In this document: piece by piece, positions 43,237-52,713 of the stretch
Position numbering within the stretch: the stretch's first letter is position 1
How the letters are laid out: every line of letters begins with the position of its first letter
From: Methylobacterium amylolyticum
Lineage (GTDB): Bacteria; Pseudomonadota; Alphaproteobacteria; Rhizobiales; Beijerinckiaceae
DNA: 64,000 bases
Assembly (NCBI RefSeq): GCF_030700245.1
Contig: NZ_JAUYZI010000003.1
Span: 62,001-126,000 of the forward strand
Reading direction: 5' to 3'
Translations under genes and position numbers: made by a program
The notes under the pieces: model-generated
What the model was told of the DNA's origin: nothing
Seen by the model: the letters and a program-made list of their open reading frames with translations, nothing else
The model's database searches: none

Positions 43237-45321
43237 ATGCTGAGCCTCAGCTTCACCCCCCTGCTGCCCTGGCCGGTGCTGGCCGGGCTCGGCGTGCTGG
43301 TGCTGCTGCTCGCCGGGCTGGCGCTCGCGAGCCGCGGCCGCACGGCGCTCCTGCGCGCCCTGGTTCTGGCCCTGGTGCTCGCCGCGCTCGCCAATCCGGC
43401 GCTGGTGCGCGAGGATCGCGAGCCGGTGAAGGATGTCGCCGCGATCGTGGTCGACCGCTCCGGCTCGCAGGGGCTCGGCGACCGGCCGCAGATGACGGAC
43501 CAGGTCCGGGCCGAGTTGCAGCGCCGCTTCGGCGCGCTGACCAACATCGAGCCGCGCTTCATCGACGTGCCCGACGCCCGCGAGGGCGACGACGGCACCA
43601 AGCTGTTCACGGCTTTGGGGCAGGCGCTCGCCGACGTTCCGCCGGAGCGGCTGGCGGGCATCGTCATGCTCACCGACGGCGTCGTGCACGACATCCCCGC
43701 CGCCATGGCGGCGCTGGGGTTGAAGGCGCCGCTGCACGTCCTCGTCACCGGGCGGCCGGACGAGCGCGACCGCCAGATCAAGCTGCTGGAGGCGCCGCGC
43801 TTCGGCATCGTCGGCAAGGACGTGACGGTGCGCGCGGAGGTGATGGAGCGCGGCGGCACCGGCCACGCGGTCGTGACCGTGCGCCGCGACGGCGAGGAGA
43901 TCGGCCGCCGCGACGTGGCCACCGGCAAGCCGTTCACCCTCACCACCCGGATCGAGCACGGCGGCCCCAACGTCGTCGAGATCGAAGTCGAGCCGCTGCC
44001 GGGTGAAATGACGGGCGTGAACAACCGCGCGGTGCTCCCGATTGAGGGCATCCGCGAGAAGCTGCGGGTGCTGCTCGTCTCCGGCGAGCCGCACCAGGGC
44101 GAGCGCACGTGGCGCAACCTGCTGAAATCCGACGCCAACGTCGATCTCGTCCACTTCACCATCCTGCGCCCGCCGGAGAAGCAGGACGGCACGCCGATCT
44201 CCGAGCTGTCGCTGATCGCCTTCCCGACGCGCGAGCTGTTCGTCCAGAAGATCAAGGACTTCGACCTGATCATCTTCGACCGCTACGCCAACCAGAGCGT
44301 GCTGCCGGCGGCCTATTTCGACAACATCGCCCGCTACGTGCGCGAGGGCGGCGCGCTGCTGATCGCCGCCGGTCCCGAATACGCGGGCGCGGCGAGCCTC
44401 GCGCGCACGCGGCTCGCCGGCATCCTGCCCGGCGATCCCGACGGGCGGGTGGTCGAGCGGCCCTACAAGGCGACGCCGACGCAGGTCGGGCAGCGCCACC
44501 CCGTCACCCGCGCCCTGCCGGGCTCCGACGCGAGCCCGCCCGCCTGGGGCGACTGGCTGCGGATCATCCAGGCGCGGATGCGGCCGGGCGTGCAGCCGAT
44601 CCTGTCGGGCGCCGAGGGGCTGCCTCTGCTGGCGCTGTCCCGCGAGGACAAGGGCCGGGTCGCCCTGCTGCTCTCCGACCACGCCTGGCTCTGGGCCCGG
44701 GGCTACCAGGAGGGCGGGCCCTATCTCGACCTGCTGCGCCGCCTCGCCCACTGGCTGATGAAGGAGCCGGCGCTGGAGGAGGAGGCGCTGCGGGCGCAGA
44801 CCACGGGCCACGGCCGCGAGGTCCGCGTCGAGCGCCAGACCATGGCGGACACGGCCGAGCCCGTCACCGTCACCGGCCCGACCGGCGCGGTCGAGACCCT
44901 GACCCTGAAGCCCGCCGAGCCCGGCCTGTTCACCGCCACGTTCGACGCGAAGGAGCTGGGGCTGCACACCCTGCGCTCGGGCAACCTCGTGGCGTTCGTC
45001 AGCGTCGGCCCGGCCAACCCGCGCGAGCTCGCCGACGTGTTCAGCGACACAGAGCGCCTGCGGGCGGTGGCCGAGGGCTCCGGCGGCTCGGTGCGGCGCG
45101 TCGCCGAGACCGGCGGCGGCATCCAGGTGCCGCGCCTCCAGTCGGTGCGCAGCGGGCGGCTGGCGGGCGCCGACTGGATCGGCTTCCGCCCGAGCGACAG
45201 CGCCAACATCCGCGGCGTCGAGGTCTATCCCCTGGCGCTCGGCCTCGCCGCGCTCGCCGCGCTCGCGGCCGCGGTGCTCGCGATGTGGCTGGTCGAGGGC
45301 CGGCGCGGCCGCGCCGCCTGA
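43237..45321 (+). CDS. Membrane protein with vWA and glutamine-amidotransferase-like domains
   Basis: Predicted inner-membrane protein of 694 residues. Two N-terminal helices (about 8-30 and 38-55) precede a vWA domain with an intact MIDAS (Asp73-x-Ser75-x-Ser77 in VDRSGSQ) and the TDG motif in VMLTDGVVHD. A middle region (LRVLLVSGEPHQGERTW, then GGALLIAAGPEYAG) reads as an amidotransferase-like Rossmann domain without a visible catalytic Cys. The C-terminus has a beta-rich section and a final helix (about 660-683). It is the last gene of the MoxR operon, with the repeat cluster just upstream. It probably pairs with the BatA/DUF4159 protein. Confidence 0.85.
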   Translation: MLSLSFTPLLPWPVLAGLGVLVLLLAGLALASRGRTALLRALVLALVLAALANPALVREDREPVKDVAAIVVDRSGSQGLGDRPQMTDQVRAELQRRFGALTNIEPRFIDVPDAREGDDGTKLFTALGQALADVPPERLAGIVMLTDGVVHDIPAAMAALGLKAPLHVLVTGRPDERDRQIKLLEAPRFGIVGKDVTVRAEVMERGGTGHAVVTVRRDGEEIGRRDVATGKPFTLTTRIEHGGPNVVEIEVEPLPGEMTGVNNRAVLPIEGIREKLRVLLVSGEPHQGERTWRNLLKSDANVDLVHFTILRPPEKQDGTPISELSLIAFPTRELFVQKIKDFDLIIFDRYANQSVLPAAYFDNIARYVREGGALLIAAGPEYAGAASLARTRLAGILPGDPDGRVVERPYKATPTQVGQRHPVTRALPGSDASPPAWGDWLRIIQARMRPGVQPILSGAEGLPLLALSREDKGRVALLLSDHAWLWARGYQEGGPYLDLLRRLAHWLMKEPALEEEALRAQTTGHGREVRVERQTMADTAEPVTVTGPTGAVETLTLKPAEPGLFTATFDAKELGLHTLRSGNLVAFVSVGPANPRELADVFSDTERLRAVAEGSGGSVRRVAETGGGIQVPRLQSVRSGRLAGADWIGFRPSDSANIRGVEVYPLALGLAALAALAAAVLAMWLVEGRRGRAA

Positions 45322-45539
45322 TTTCGCCCCGTCTCGCGCACAAGGTCTGACCGGACGCACCCCAAGTCTTCCGACACGGGCGTTGCCTCGCGGCTGCGAT
45401 ATGCCTATCTCCGGGGTGCGATCACGGTCGAACTCTTGACCTCGTGGCCGCGCCAGCGATTCGGTTGCACGGGAAGTCTGCGCAGGGCGCGGGAGCCTGA
45501 TCATCGGATCGATGCTCGAAGACGTGGGGTGATCGGTCG

Positions 45540-46172
45540 GTGCAGCGAGAGGGCGACGACGGCTGCTACGAGCCGTACGAGGACCCGCGCGACCACTTGC
45601 GGGCGGCGCTCGATGCCTCCGGCGTGGTCGGCGCCTGGGACTGGGACTGCGTGCGCCACACCGCGCGCTACGATCGGGGCGCCGCCGGGCTGCTCGCCGG
45701 GGATCCCGATCTCGCCGGCCAGGACCTGCGCGCCGCCGCCGCGATGGCGTGCATCCACCCGGAGGACATGGGCTGGCTGCGAGCGAAGACCGAGCGCGCC
45801 ATCGCCGACGGCGGCCTGATCCTCGCCGAGTACCGGATCCTGGTGCGGGGCCGCGGCATCCGCTGGGTGCTCAGCCGTGGACGGGTCTACCAGGACCAGC
45901 ACGGCCGGCCGGTCCGCTGCAAGGGCATCCTGATCGACATCACCGAGAGCCGCGACGGCAGCCGGGGCTACCTCGCCCAGGCCGCGCCCGGGACGGCGAG
46001 CGGGATCGACTTCCTCGGGGAGGACCCGTTGAGCCGCGCGGCGGCGCGCTGCCTGGAGGCCCGCGACGCCCTCGACGCGGCGGACCGCGCGGCGCCGGAT
46101 CACCTGCGCCTGATCCTCGACATGGCCCTCTACGAGATCGGCCGCCAGCTCGCGCGGCGCGCGCTGATGTGA
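45540..46172 (+). CDS. PAS-domain protein without a recognisable output domain
   Basis: Predicted protein of 210 residues starting at GTG 45540, preceded by a weak GGGGTGAT. Residues about 20-140 form a PAS_3-type fold: LRAALDASGVVGAWDWD, then IHPEDMGW, AEYRILVRGRGIRWVLSRG and GILIDITESRD. The remaining 70 residues are helical, with no kinase, cyclase or HTH motif. It may act as a separate sensor for a partner encoded elsewhere. It is set apart from the neighbouring operons. Confidence 0.75.
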   Translation: MQREGDDGCYEPYEDPRDHLRAALDASGVVGAWDWDCVRHTARYDRGAAGLLAGDPDLAGQDLRAAAAMACIHPEDMGWLRAKTERAIADGGLILAEYRILVRGRGIRWVLSRGRVYQDQHGRPVRCKGILIDITESRDGSRGYLAQAAPGTASGIDFLGEDPLSRAAARCLEARDALDAADRAAPDHLRLILDMALYEIGRQLARRALM

Positions 46173-46263
46173 GGCCGCGGCGACCGGTCCCGCTGCCGCA
46201 CTCGACGCCCGCCCCCGACCCGTCCTAAGACCGCTGGGCTCGGCGGCCTCCCGGTCCGCCAGG

Positions 46264-48234
46264 ATGGGAGACAGCCTGCCCGTGACGCCGCACGCCGTGA
46301 CCGGACGCCGCCCGGAGCCCTCTTCGCCGCAACGGTTTCCGGCCCGGCGCGGGAGAGCGCGGCGCGGCGCCGCCCTGGCCGCGCTGCTCGCCGCGACCCT
46401 GCTGACGCTGCCGGCCCGGGCGCAGGCGCCGGCCACCCTGCCCGCCGCCGACGGCCAGTGGCGGCACGCGATCACGCTGATGGGCGAGCCGAAATACGGC
46501 CCCGGTTTCAAGCATTTCGACTACGCCGACCCGAACGCCCCCAAGGGCGGTCTCGTGCGCCTCGGCGCGCAGGGCGGCTTCGACAACTTCAACATCGTCG
46601 TGGCGGGCCTCAAGGGCGACCTCGAAGGCGGGATCCAGCAGATCTACGACACGCTGCTGACCGACTCGTCCGACGAGCCCTTCACCTCCTACGGGCTGCT
46701 CGCCGAGGCCGTGCGCGTCGCCCCCGATCTCGGATCGGTCGCCTACCGCCTGCGCGAGGGCGCCCGCTGGCACGACGGCCGGCCGATCACCCCGGAGGAC
46801 GTGGTCTGGTCCTTCGACGTGCTGAAGGCGAACTCGCCGTTCTACGCCGCCTACTACCACACGGTCGCCAAGGCCGAGGCCACGGGCCCGCGCGAGGTGA
46901 CCTTCACCTTCTCGGAGAAGGGCAACCGCGAGCTGCCGCAGGTGATCGGCCAGTTGCGGGTGCTGCCCAAGCACTGGTGGACGGGCAAGGACGCGCAGGG
47001 GCGCAGCCGCAGCGTCACCGAAACGACCCTGGAGATCCCGCTCGGCTCCGGGCCCTACAAGCTGGAGAAGTTCGAGCCCGGCCGCACCGCGACCTACACC
47101 CGCGTCGCCGATTACTGGGGCAAGGACCTGCCGGTGAACGCCGGCCGGTTCAACTTCGGCACCGAGCGCTACGAGTACTTCCGCGACGGCACCGTGCTGG
47201 TCGAGGCGCTGAAGGGCGACCTCTACGATTTCCGGGTCGAGAACATCGCCCGCAACTGGGCCACCGCCTACGACGACTTCCCCGCGGTGAAGGAGGGGCG
47301 GCTCATCAAGGAAGCGTTCCCCGACCGCGGCATGGGCATCATGCAGGCGTTCGTGTTCAACGCGCGCCGGGACAAGTTCAAGGACGAGCGCGTGCGCCGG
47401 GCGTTCAACCTCGCGCTGAACTACCAGGAGATGAACAAGGCGCTGTTCTACGGCCTGTACAAGCGCATCGACTCGTACTTCTTCGGCTCGGAACTGGCCT
47501 CGTCCGGCCTGCCAGAGGGTCAGGAGCGCGAGATCCTGGAGAGCGTCCGGGACAAGATCCCGGCCTCGGTCTTCACCACGCCCTACACAAACCCGGTCAA
47601 CGACTCGCCGGAGGCGGTGCGCAAGAACCTGCGCGAGGCGGTGGGGCTGCTGCGCGAGGCGGGCTACGAGCTGCGCGACGGCAAGATGGTCGACAAGGCC
47701 ACGGGCGAGCCGCTGACCGTCGAGTTCCTGGAGTTCCAGAACACCTTCGAGCGGGTGATCCTGCCGTTCTCGGCGCAGCTCAAGCTGATCGGCATCGGCA
47801 CCACCCTGCGGGTGATCGACCAGGCGCAGTACCAGAACCGCATGCGCAACTTCGACTTCGACGTCACCACCGGCTCGTGGGGCGAGTCGCTGTCGCCCGG
47901 CAACGAGCAGCGCGAGTACTGGGGCTCGGCCGCCGCCGACAAGCCCGGCTCCCGCAACCTCATCGGCATCAAGGATCCGGGCATCGACGCGCTGATCGAG
48001 CGGGTGATCTACGCCCCCGACCGGGCGGGGGTGGTGGCCGCCACCCGGGCGCTCGACCGGGTGCTGCTCGCCCACAACTACGTCGTGCCGCAATGGGCCT
48101 CGAACAGCCAGCGGACGCTGCGCTGGAACCGGTTCGCCCACCCGCCCGTGCTGCCGCTCTACGCCAGCTCCGGCTTCCCGACGACGTGGTGGTACGATCA
48201 GGCGCTCGCCGCCAAGACCGGGGCGCCGCGTTGA
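46264..48234 (+). CDS. yejA: YejA-like peptide/microcin-type solute-binding protein
   Basis: Periplasmic solute-binding protein of ABC importers (SBP family 5), 656 residues. The signal peptide has a long arginine-rich n-region and ends ARA near residue 54. The family segments are KYGPGFKHFDYADPNAPKGG, then SDEPFTSYGLLAEAVRV, and YYHTVAKAEATGPREVTF; VDKATGEPLTVEFLEF and FDFDVTTGSWGES near the end are the YejA-type ligand-pocket blocks. The gene is directly followed by a second, related binding-protein gene and by yejB. Substrates of YejA are oligopeptides, including microcin C in E. coli. Confidence 0.9.
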   Translation: MGDSLPVTPHAVTGRRPEPSSPQRFPARRGRARRGAALAALLAATLLTLPARAQAPATLPAADGQWRHAITLMGEPKYGPGFKHFDYADPNAPKGGLVRLGAQGGFDNFNIVVAGLKGDLEGGIQQIYDTLLTDSSDEPFTSYGLLAEAVRVAPDLGSVAYRLREGARWHDGRPITPEDVVWSFDVLKANSPFYAAYYHTVAKAEATGPREVTFTFSEKGNRELPQVIGQLRVLPKHWWTGKDAQGRSRSVTETTLEIPLGSGPYKLEKFEPGRTATYTRVADYWGKDLPVNAGRFNFGTERYEYFRDGTVLVEALKGDLYDFRVENIARNWATAYDDFPAVKEGRLIKEAFPDRGMGIMQAFVFNARRDKFKDERVRRAFNLALNYQEMNKALFYGLYKRIDSYFFGSELASSGLPEGQEREILESVRDKIPASVFTTPYTNPVNDSPEAVRKNLREAVGLLREAGYELRDGKMVDKATGEPLTVEFLEFQNTFERVILPFSAQLKLIGIGTTLRVIDQAQYQNRMRNFDFDVTTGSWGESLSPGNEQREYWGSAAADKPGSRNLIGIKDPGIDALIERVIYAPDRAGVVAATRALDRVLLAHNYVVPQWASNSQRTLRWNRFAHPPVLPLYASSGFPTTWWYDQALAAKTGAPR

Positions 48235-50099
48235 GGCGCCGTCCCGGGAGCCCGACCCGCCGGGGCGTCGTCCTCGGCCTCGCCGCCGCCGGCCTGCCGT
48301 GGGATCTGCGCGCCGAGGATGTGCACGCCGAGGCGGGCGAGCGCCACGGCCTCTCCAGCTTCGGCGAGCTGAAATACGCGAAGACCTTCGAGAGGTTCGA
48401 CTACGTGAACCCGATGGCGCCCCGGGGCGGGCGCTTCTCCGGGCAGCTCGCGTCGACGATCGGCAATCAGGCGCTCAACACCTTCAACACGCTCAACATC
48501 TACGTGCTGCGCGGCGAGGGTGCCGCGGGCATGAACCTCACCTTCGACAGCCTGATGACCCGGGCGCTCGACGAGCCGGACGCGGTCTACGGGCTCCTCG
48601 CCCGGGGGGTGACGGCGAGCCCCGACGGGCTGACCTACGCCTTCTCCCTCCGCCCGCAGGCTCGGTTCAGCGACGGTTCGCGGCTCACCGCCCGGGACGC
48701 CGCCTTCAGCCTGCTGCTGCTGCGCGAGAAGGGCCACCCGGAGATCAGCCAGGTCATCCGCGACATGACCGACGCGCGGGCCGACGGCGACGGGCGCCTC
48801 GTCGTCACCTTCGCGCCCGGCCGCGCCCGCGACCTGCCCCTGATCGTCGCGCAACTGCCGATCTTCTCCGCCGCCTATTACGGGGCGCGCGACTTCGAGG
48901 CCTCGACCCTCGAAGCGCCTCTCGGCTCGGGGCCCTACCGGGTCGGCGCCGTCGATCCCGGCCGCTCGATCGCCCTGGAGCGCGTGCCTGATTACTGGGG
49001 CGCGGACCTGCCCGTGAACGTCGGCCGGAACAACTTCGAATCCATCCGCTACGAGTACTTTCGCGACCGCACCGTGGCGTTCGAGGCGTTCAAGAGCGGC
49101 GCCTTCACCTACCGGGAGGAGTTCACCGCCCGGGTCTGGGCGACGGGCTACGATTTCCCCGCCGCCGCCGAGGGGCGGGTGACCCGCGAGACCGTCCCCG
49201 ACGCGCGACCGACCGGAACCCAGGGCTGGTGGATCAACACCCGGCGGGACGCGTTCCGCGATTCCCGGGTGCGCGAGGCGATCGGCCTGTGCTTCGACTT
49301 CGAGTGGGCCAACCGGAACCTGATGTTCGGCGCCTACACGCGCACCGCCTCGTTCTTCGAGAACTCGGACCTCAAGGCCACCGGCAAGCCGTCCGCCGCG
49401 GAGCTGGCGCTGCTCGATCCGCTCAAGGACCTGCCCCCGGAGGTGTTCGGCGAGGCCTGGACGCCCCCCGTCTCCGACGGGTCGGGCCAGGACCGGGCGC
49501 TGCTCAAGCGCGCCGACGCGCTCCTGCGCGAGGCCGGATGCACCCGCTCGGGCAACGCCCTGCTCCTGCCGGGCGGCCAGCCGCTCACGATCGAGTTCCT
49601 CGACGACGACCCCGTCTTCCAGCCGGTCACCCAGCCGTTCATCCGCAACCTCGGGTTGCTGGGCATCCGGGCCTCGATCCGCCTCGTCGACGCCGCCCAG
49701 TACCAGTCCCGCCTCAAGGATTTCGACTTCGACCTGACGCCGCGCCGCTTCGGCAGCGGCGTCACCCCCGGGGCGGAGCTGCGCGAGACCTACGGCGCGC
49801 GGGCGGCGCGCACGGCCGGCTCCAACAACCTCTCGGGCATCGCCGACCCGGCCGCCGACGCGCTGCTGACGGCGGTCGCCGACGCCGGCTCGCGGGACGC
49901 GCTGACCACGGCCTGCCGCGCCCTCGACCGGGTGCTGCGCGCCGGCCGCTACTGGGTGCCGATGTGGTACGCGAGCCAGCACCGGCTGGCCCTGTGGGAC
50001 ATCTACGGCCGCCCCGCCAACCCGCCGCGCTACGACCTCGCCGCGCCGACCACGTGGTGGTTCGACGCCGACAAGGCCCGGCGGATCGGGCGGATCTGA
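48231..50099 (+). CDS. Second YejA-like solute-binding protein
   Basis: Solute-binding protein of 622 residues, paralogous to the one immediately upstream: shared blocks include SSFGELKYAKTFERFDYVNP and the ADLPVNVGRNNFESIRYEYF segment. The start is a TTG at 48231 that overlaps the upstream TGA (TTGA), giving a signal peptide with RRR and an Ala/Gly/Leu core to about residue 26; an upstream frame continues antiphase but is not real. Two binding proteins before one permease suggest broadened specificity. The gene is five bases before yejB. Confidence 0.85.
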   Translation: MRRRPGSPTRRGVVLGLAAAGLPWDLRAEDVHAEAGERHGLSSFGELKYAKTFERFDYVNPMAPRGGRFSGQLASTIGNQALNTFNTLNIYVLRGEGAAGMNLTFDSLMTRALDEPDAVYGLLARGVTASPDGLTYAFSLRPQARFSDGSRLTARDAAFSLLLLREKGHPEISQVIRDMTDARADGDGRLVVTFAPGRARDLPLIVAQLPIFSAAYYGARDFEASTLEAPLGSGPYRVGAVDPGRSIALERVPDYWGADLPVNVGRNNFESIRYEYFRDRTVAFEAFKSGAFTYREEFTARVWATGYDFPAAAEGRVTRETVPDARPTGTQGWWINTRRDAFRDSRVREAIGLCFDFEWANRNLMFGAYTRTASFFENSDLKATGKPSAAELALLDPLKDLPPEVFGEAWTPPVSDGSGQDRALLKRADALLREAGCTRSGNALLLPGGQPLTIEFLDDDPVFQPVTQPFIRNLGLLGIRASIRLVDAAQYQSRLKDFDFDLTPRRFGSGVTPGAELRETYGARAARTAGSNNLSGIADPAADALLTAVADAGSRDALTTACRALDRVLRAGRYWVPMWYASQHRLALWDIYGRPANPPRYDLAAPTTWWFDADKARRIGRI

Positions 50100-50103
50100 G
50101 AGC

Positions 50104-51207
50104 ATGCTGAGCTACATCCTCCGCCGGATCGGCCTGATGATCCCGACCCTGTTCGGGATCATGCTGATCACCTTCACGATCGTGCAGTTCGCCCCCGGCG
50201 GCCCGGTGGAGCGGGTGCTCTCGCAGATGCAGGGGCAGGGCGAGGGCAGCCTCTCGCGCATCACCGGGGGCTCGGGCGACCTCGGCGGCGGCGGGCGGCC
50301 GGTGGGCGGGGGCGAGGCCAATTCCCGCTACCGCGGCGCGCAGGGGCTCAGCCCCGAGTTCATCGCCAAGCTGGAGAAACAGTTCGGCTTCGACAAGCCC
50401 GCGCCCGAGCGCTTCGCCAAGATGCTGTGGGACTACGTGCGGTTCGATTTCGGCCGCAGCTATTTTCGCGATGTAACGGTGATCGACCTGATCAAGGAGC
50501 GGCTGCCGGTCTCGATCTCGCTGGGGCTGTGGATGACGCTCCTGTCCTACGCGATCTCGATTCCCTTGGGGATCCGCAAGGCGGTGAGCGACGGCGGCCG
50601 CTTCGACCGCGCGACCTCCGCCGTGATCATCGTCGGCTACGCGGTGCCGGGCTTCATGTTCGGGCTGATGCTGATCATCCTGTTCGCGGGCGGCTCGTTC
50701 TACCAGTGGTTTCCGCTGCGGGGGCTGACCAGCGAGGGCTGGGAAGGGTTCAGCCTCTGGCACAAGGTGACCGACTACGCGTGGCACATGGCCCTGCCGC
50801 TCACCGCCCTGGTGATCGGTGCCTTCGCCACATCGACCCTGCTGACCAAGAACTCGTTCCTCGACGAGATCCGCAAGCAGTACGTGATGACCGCACGGAT
50901 GAAGGGCAACACCGAGGCCCGCGTGCTCTACGGCCACGTCTTCCGCAACGCGATGCTGATCGTCATCGCCGGCTTCCCCGGGGCCTTCATCTCGGCCTTC
51001 TTCACCGGCTCGCTCCTGATCGAGACGATCTTCTCCCTCGACGGGCTCGGCGAATTGTCGTTCCGGGCGATCGTCGGGCGCGACTACCCGATCGTGTTCG
51101 CGACCCTGTACATCTTCTCGTTGATCGGGCTCGCCGTGAACCTGCTCTCGGACCTGATCTACGTCTGGATCGACCCGCGGATCGATTTTTCCGCGCGGGC
51201 GACCTGA
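50104..51207 (+). CDS. yejB: YejB-like ABC importer permease
   Basis: Inner-membrane permease of 367 residues (six membrane segments). The N-terminus MLSYILRRIGLMIPTLFGIM and the long periplasmic loop (about 45-110) containing GLSPEFIAKLEKQFGFDKP are as in YejB. The EAA-loop appears in EARVLYGHVFRNAMLIVIAG. It is the third gene of the yej set; the second permease (YejE) and the ATPase (YejF) expected next are absent because the following gene is on the opposite strand. Confidence 0.9.
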   Translation: MLSYILRRIGLMIPTLFGIMLITFTIVQFAPGGPVERVLSQMQGQGEGSLSRITGGSGDLGGGGRPVGGGEANSRYRGAQGLSPEFIAKLEKQFGFDKPAPERFAKMLWDYVRFDFGRSYFRDVTVIDLIKERLPVSISLGLWMTLLSYAISIPLGIRKAVSDGGRFDRATSAVIIVGYAVPGFMFGLMLIILFAGGSFYQWFPLRGLTSEGWEGFSLWHKVTDYAWHMALPLTALVIGAFATSTLLTKNSFLDEIRKQYVMTARMKGNTEARVLYGHVFRNAMLIVIAGFPGAFISAFFTGSLLIETIFSLDGLGELSFRAIVGRDYPIVFATLYIFSLIGLAVNLLSDLIYVWIDPRIDFSARAT

Positions 51208-51226
51208 GGCTCGTCGGCAGCGGCGG

Positions 51227-51841
51227 TCAGCGCAGCGGCGAGCCCGGCTCAGGCAGGGCGACGGCCGAATGCGCCTCGGCGATCTGGTCCGGCCCGCCCT
51301 TCGGCGGCCAGTGGCCCGACGCGTAGGCCTCACCCCGCAGCCGGGCGCGCTCCTCGACGCTGGCGAAGCCCCAGATGTGCGTGATCCGCGGCGGACCGTC
51401 GAGGGCGTACAGGTTGACGACGAGGTGGTCCGTGTACGGCTTCGCCGCGGGGTAGGCCGCCTCCCAGGCCGCCAGGGTCGCCGGCAGGCCCCCGGGCTTC
51501 AGGCGGTAGGTCCGGAGCTCGTAGACGGCGCCGCGCTCCCCCGTGCGGAGCGGCGGCAGGAACGGGAACGGCGCGTAGCTGTCCATTTCCAATCCGGTCA
51601 GCACGTCCCCGGCATTGAACGGGTTTGCGCTCATCAGGGCCCGTCGGCGCTCGGCGGTCATGTCCTCGGGCGCCTCGAAGCCGCGCAGGATCAGCAGGCG
51701 GCCGAGCGCGCCGATCTCCGTCCGCCAGCAGCCGACCAGCGTGCCCTTCGCCTCGGGGTCGTCGGTCCAGGCGCGGGCGGCCGCGGAGACCGAGGCGACC
51801 GACAGCAGGGGGCAGGACAGCGCGGCGAGTTCATAGAGCAT
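51227..51841 (-). CDS. NIPSNAP family protein
   Basis: Predicted protein of 204 residues with two NIPSNAP modules. The second shows the typical VYELRTYRLKPGGLPATLAAW opening, then the HLVVNLYALDGPPRITHIWGF strand-helix, and a YASGHWPP end. NIPSNAP proteins are ferredoxin-like dimeric barrels of unknown function. The gene converges on yejB, leaving only 19 bases between stops, and lies 19 bases downstream of an AraC regulator on the same strand. Confidence 0.85.
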   Translation of the reverse strand: MLYELAALSCPLLSVASVSAAARAWTDDPEAKGTLVGCWRTEIGALGRLLILRGFEAPEDMTAERRRALMSANPFNAGDVLTGLEMDSYAPFPFLPPLRTGERGAVYELRTYRLKPGGLPATLAAWEAAYPAAKPYTDHLVVNLYALDGPPRITHIWGFASVEERARLRGEAYASGHWPPKGGPDQIAEAHSAVALPEPGSPLR

Positions 51842-51860
51842 CGGGCGGGTCTCCGCTTCG

Positions 51861-52655
51861 TCACGGCGGGAGATGGCGCGCCGGGTTGCCCGCGCCCAGC
51901 ACCCGCTCCACCGTCACCCGCAGCGCCTGCGGGCTGCGGTAGCCCACCGCCGCCGCCACCGCCCGCGGCGCCTGCCCCTCGGCGCCGAGCGCCAGCGCGC
52001 GGATCACCCGGGCCCGCGCCCGCCAGTCGCCGAAGCTGAGCCCCGTCTCCGCGCGAAAGCCCCGCGTGAGAGTGCGCCGGCTCGCGCCCGCGCGCTCGGC
52101 CCAGGCATCGAGGTCGCCGTCGTGCCCCGGATCGGCGATCAGCCCGAGGCAGACCTTCCGCAGCCGCGCGTCGCGGGGCAGCGGCAGGGTCAGCGGCGTC
52201 TCGGGGGCGCGGCCGATCTCGTCGAGGATCAGCGCCGCGAGATGGTCGCCGCGGGGGCCGTAGAGCACCGGCTCGGCCCCGAGCGCCGCGAGCGCGGCGG
52301 CGAGCAGCGGCGACACGGCGATGACCCGGCAGCGCGCGGGGAAGCCCGGGACCGCGGCCGCGTCGATGTAGGCCGAGCACATCGCCACCGGCCCGTGCAT
52401 CGCCACCGCGTGCGGCAGCCGCGGCGGGATCCACAGGGCGTGGCCCCCGGGTACAACCCAGGTGCCGTCCTCGGCGGACGCCATCATCAGCCCGGCGGTG
52501 GCGTAGAGGAGCTGCGCCCGGGGATGGTGGTGGCGCTCCACCCGGGCCTGGGCCGGGTAGTGCTTCGGCATCACCGCCACCGCGCGCGGCACGTCCTGGT
52601 AGGCGGCGGCCTCGGTCGAGCGCGGCTCGGCGGAACTTGGCCCGTTCGCGTGCAT
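51861..52655 (-). CDS. AraC-family transcriptional regulator
   Basis: Predicted regulator of 264 residues. The N-terminal half is a cupin-like effector domain (VERHHHPRAQLLYATAGLM, then VPGGHALWIPPRLPHAV). The C-terminal half has two HTH units (LDAWAERAGASRRTLTRGFR and APRAVAAAVGYRSPQALRV), as in AraC proteins. It is divergent from the MFS transporter, with 58 bases between starts, so probably controls it and possibly the NIPSNAP gene. Confidence 0.88.
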   Translation of the reverse strand: MHANGPSSAEPRSTEAAAYQDVPRAVAVMPKHYPAQARVERHHHPRAQLLYATAGLMMASAEDGTWVVPGGHALWIPPRLPHAVAMHGPVAMCSAYIDAAAVPGFPARCRVIAVSPLLAAALAALGAEPVLYGPRGDHLAALILDEIGRAPETPLTLPLPRDARLRKVCLGLIADPGHDGDLDAWAERAGASRRTLTRGFRAETGLSFGDWRARARVIRALALGAEGQAPRAVAAAVGYRSPQALRVTVERVLGAGNPARHLPP

Positions 52656-52713
52656 CTGCGGCCCGACACCATCGATCGGGTCAGGCTACAACGCGTTCCG
52701 GAGGATCGCCAGG

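Noticed and set aside
39285..44273. 1600-residue minus-strand frame across the DUF58/DUF4159 operon
   Set aside because: It has low-complexity composition and no recognisable domain, and is fully antisense to well-supported genes.
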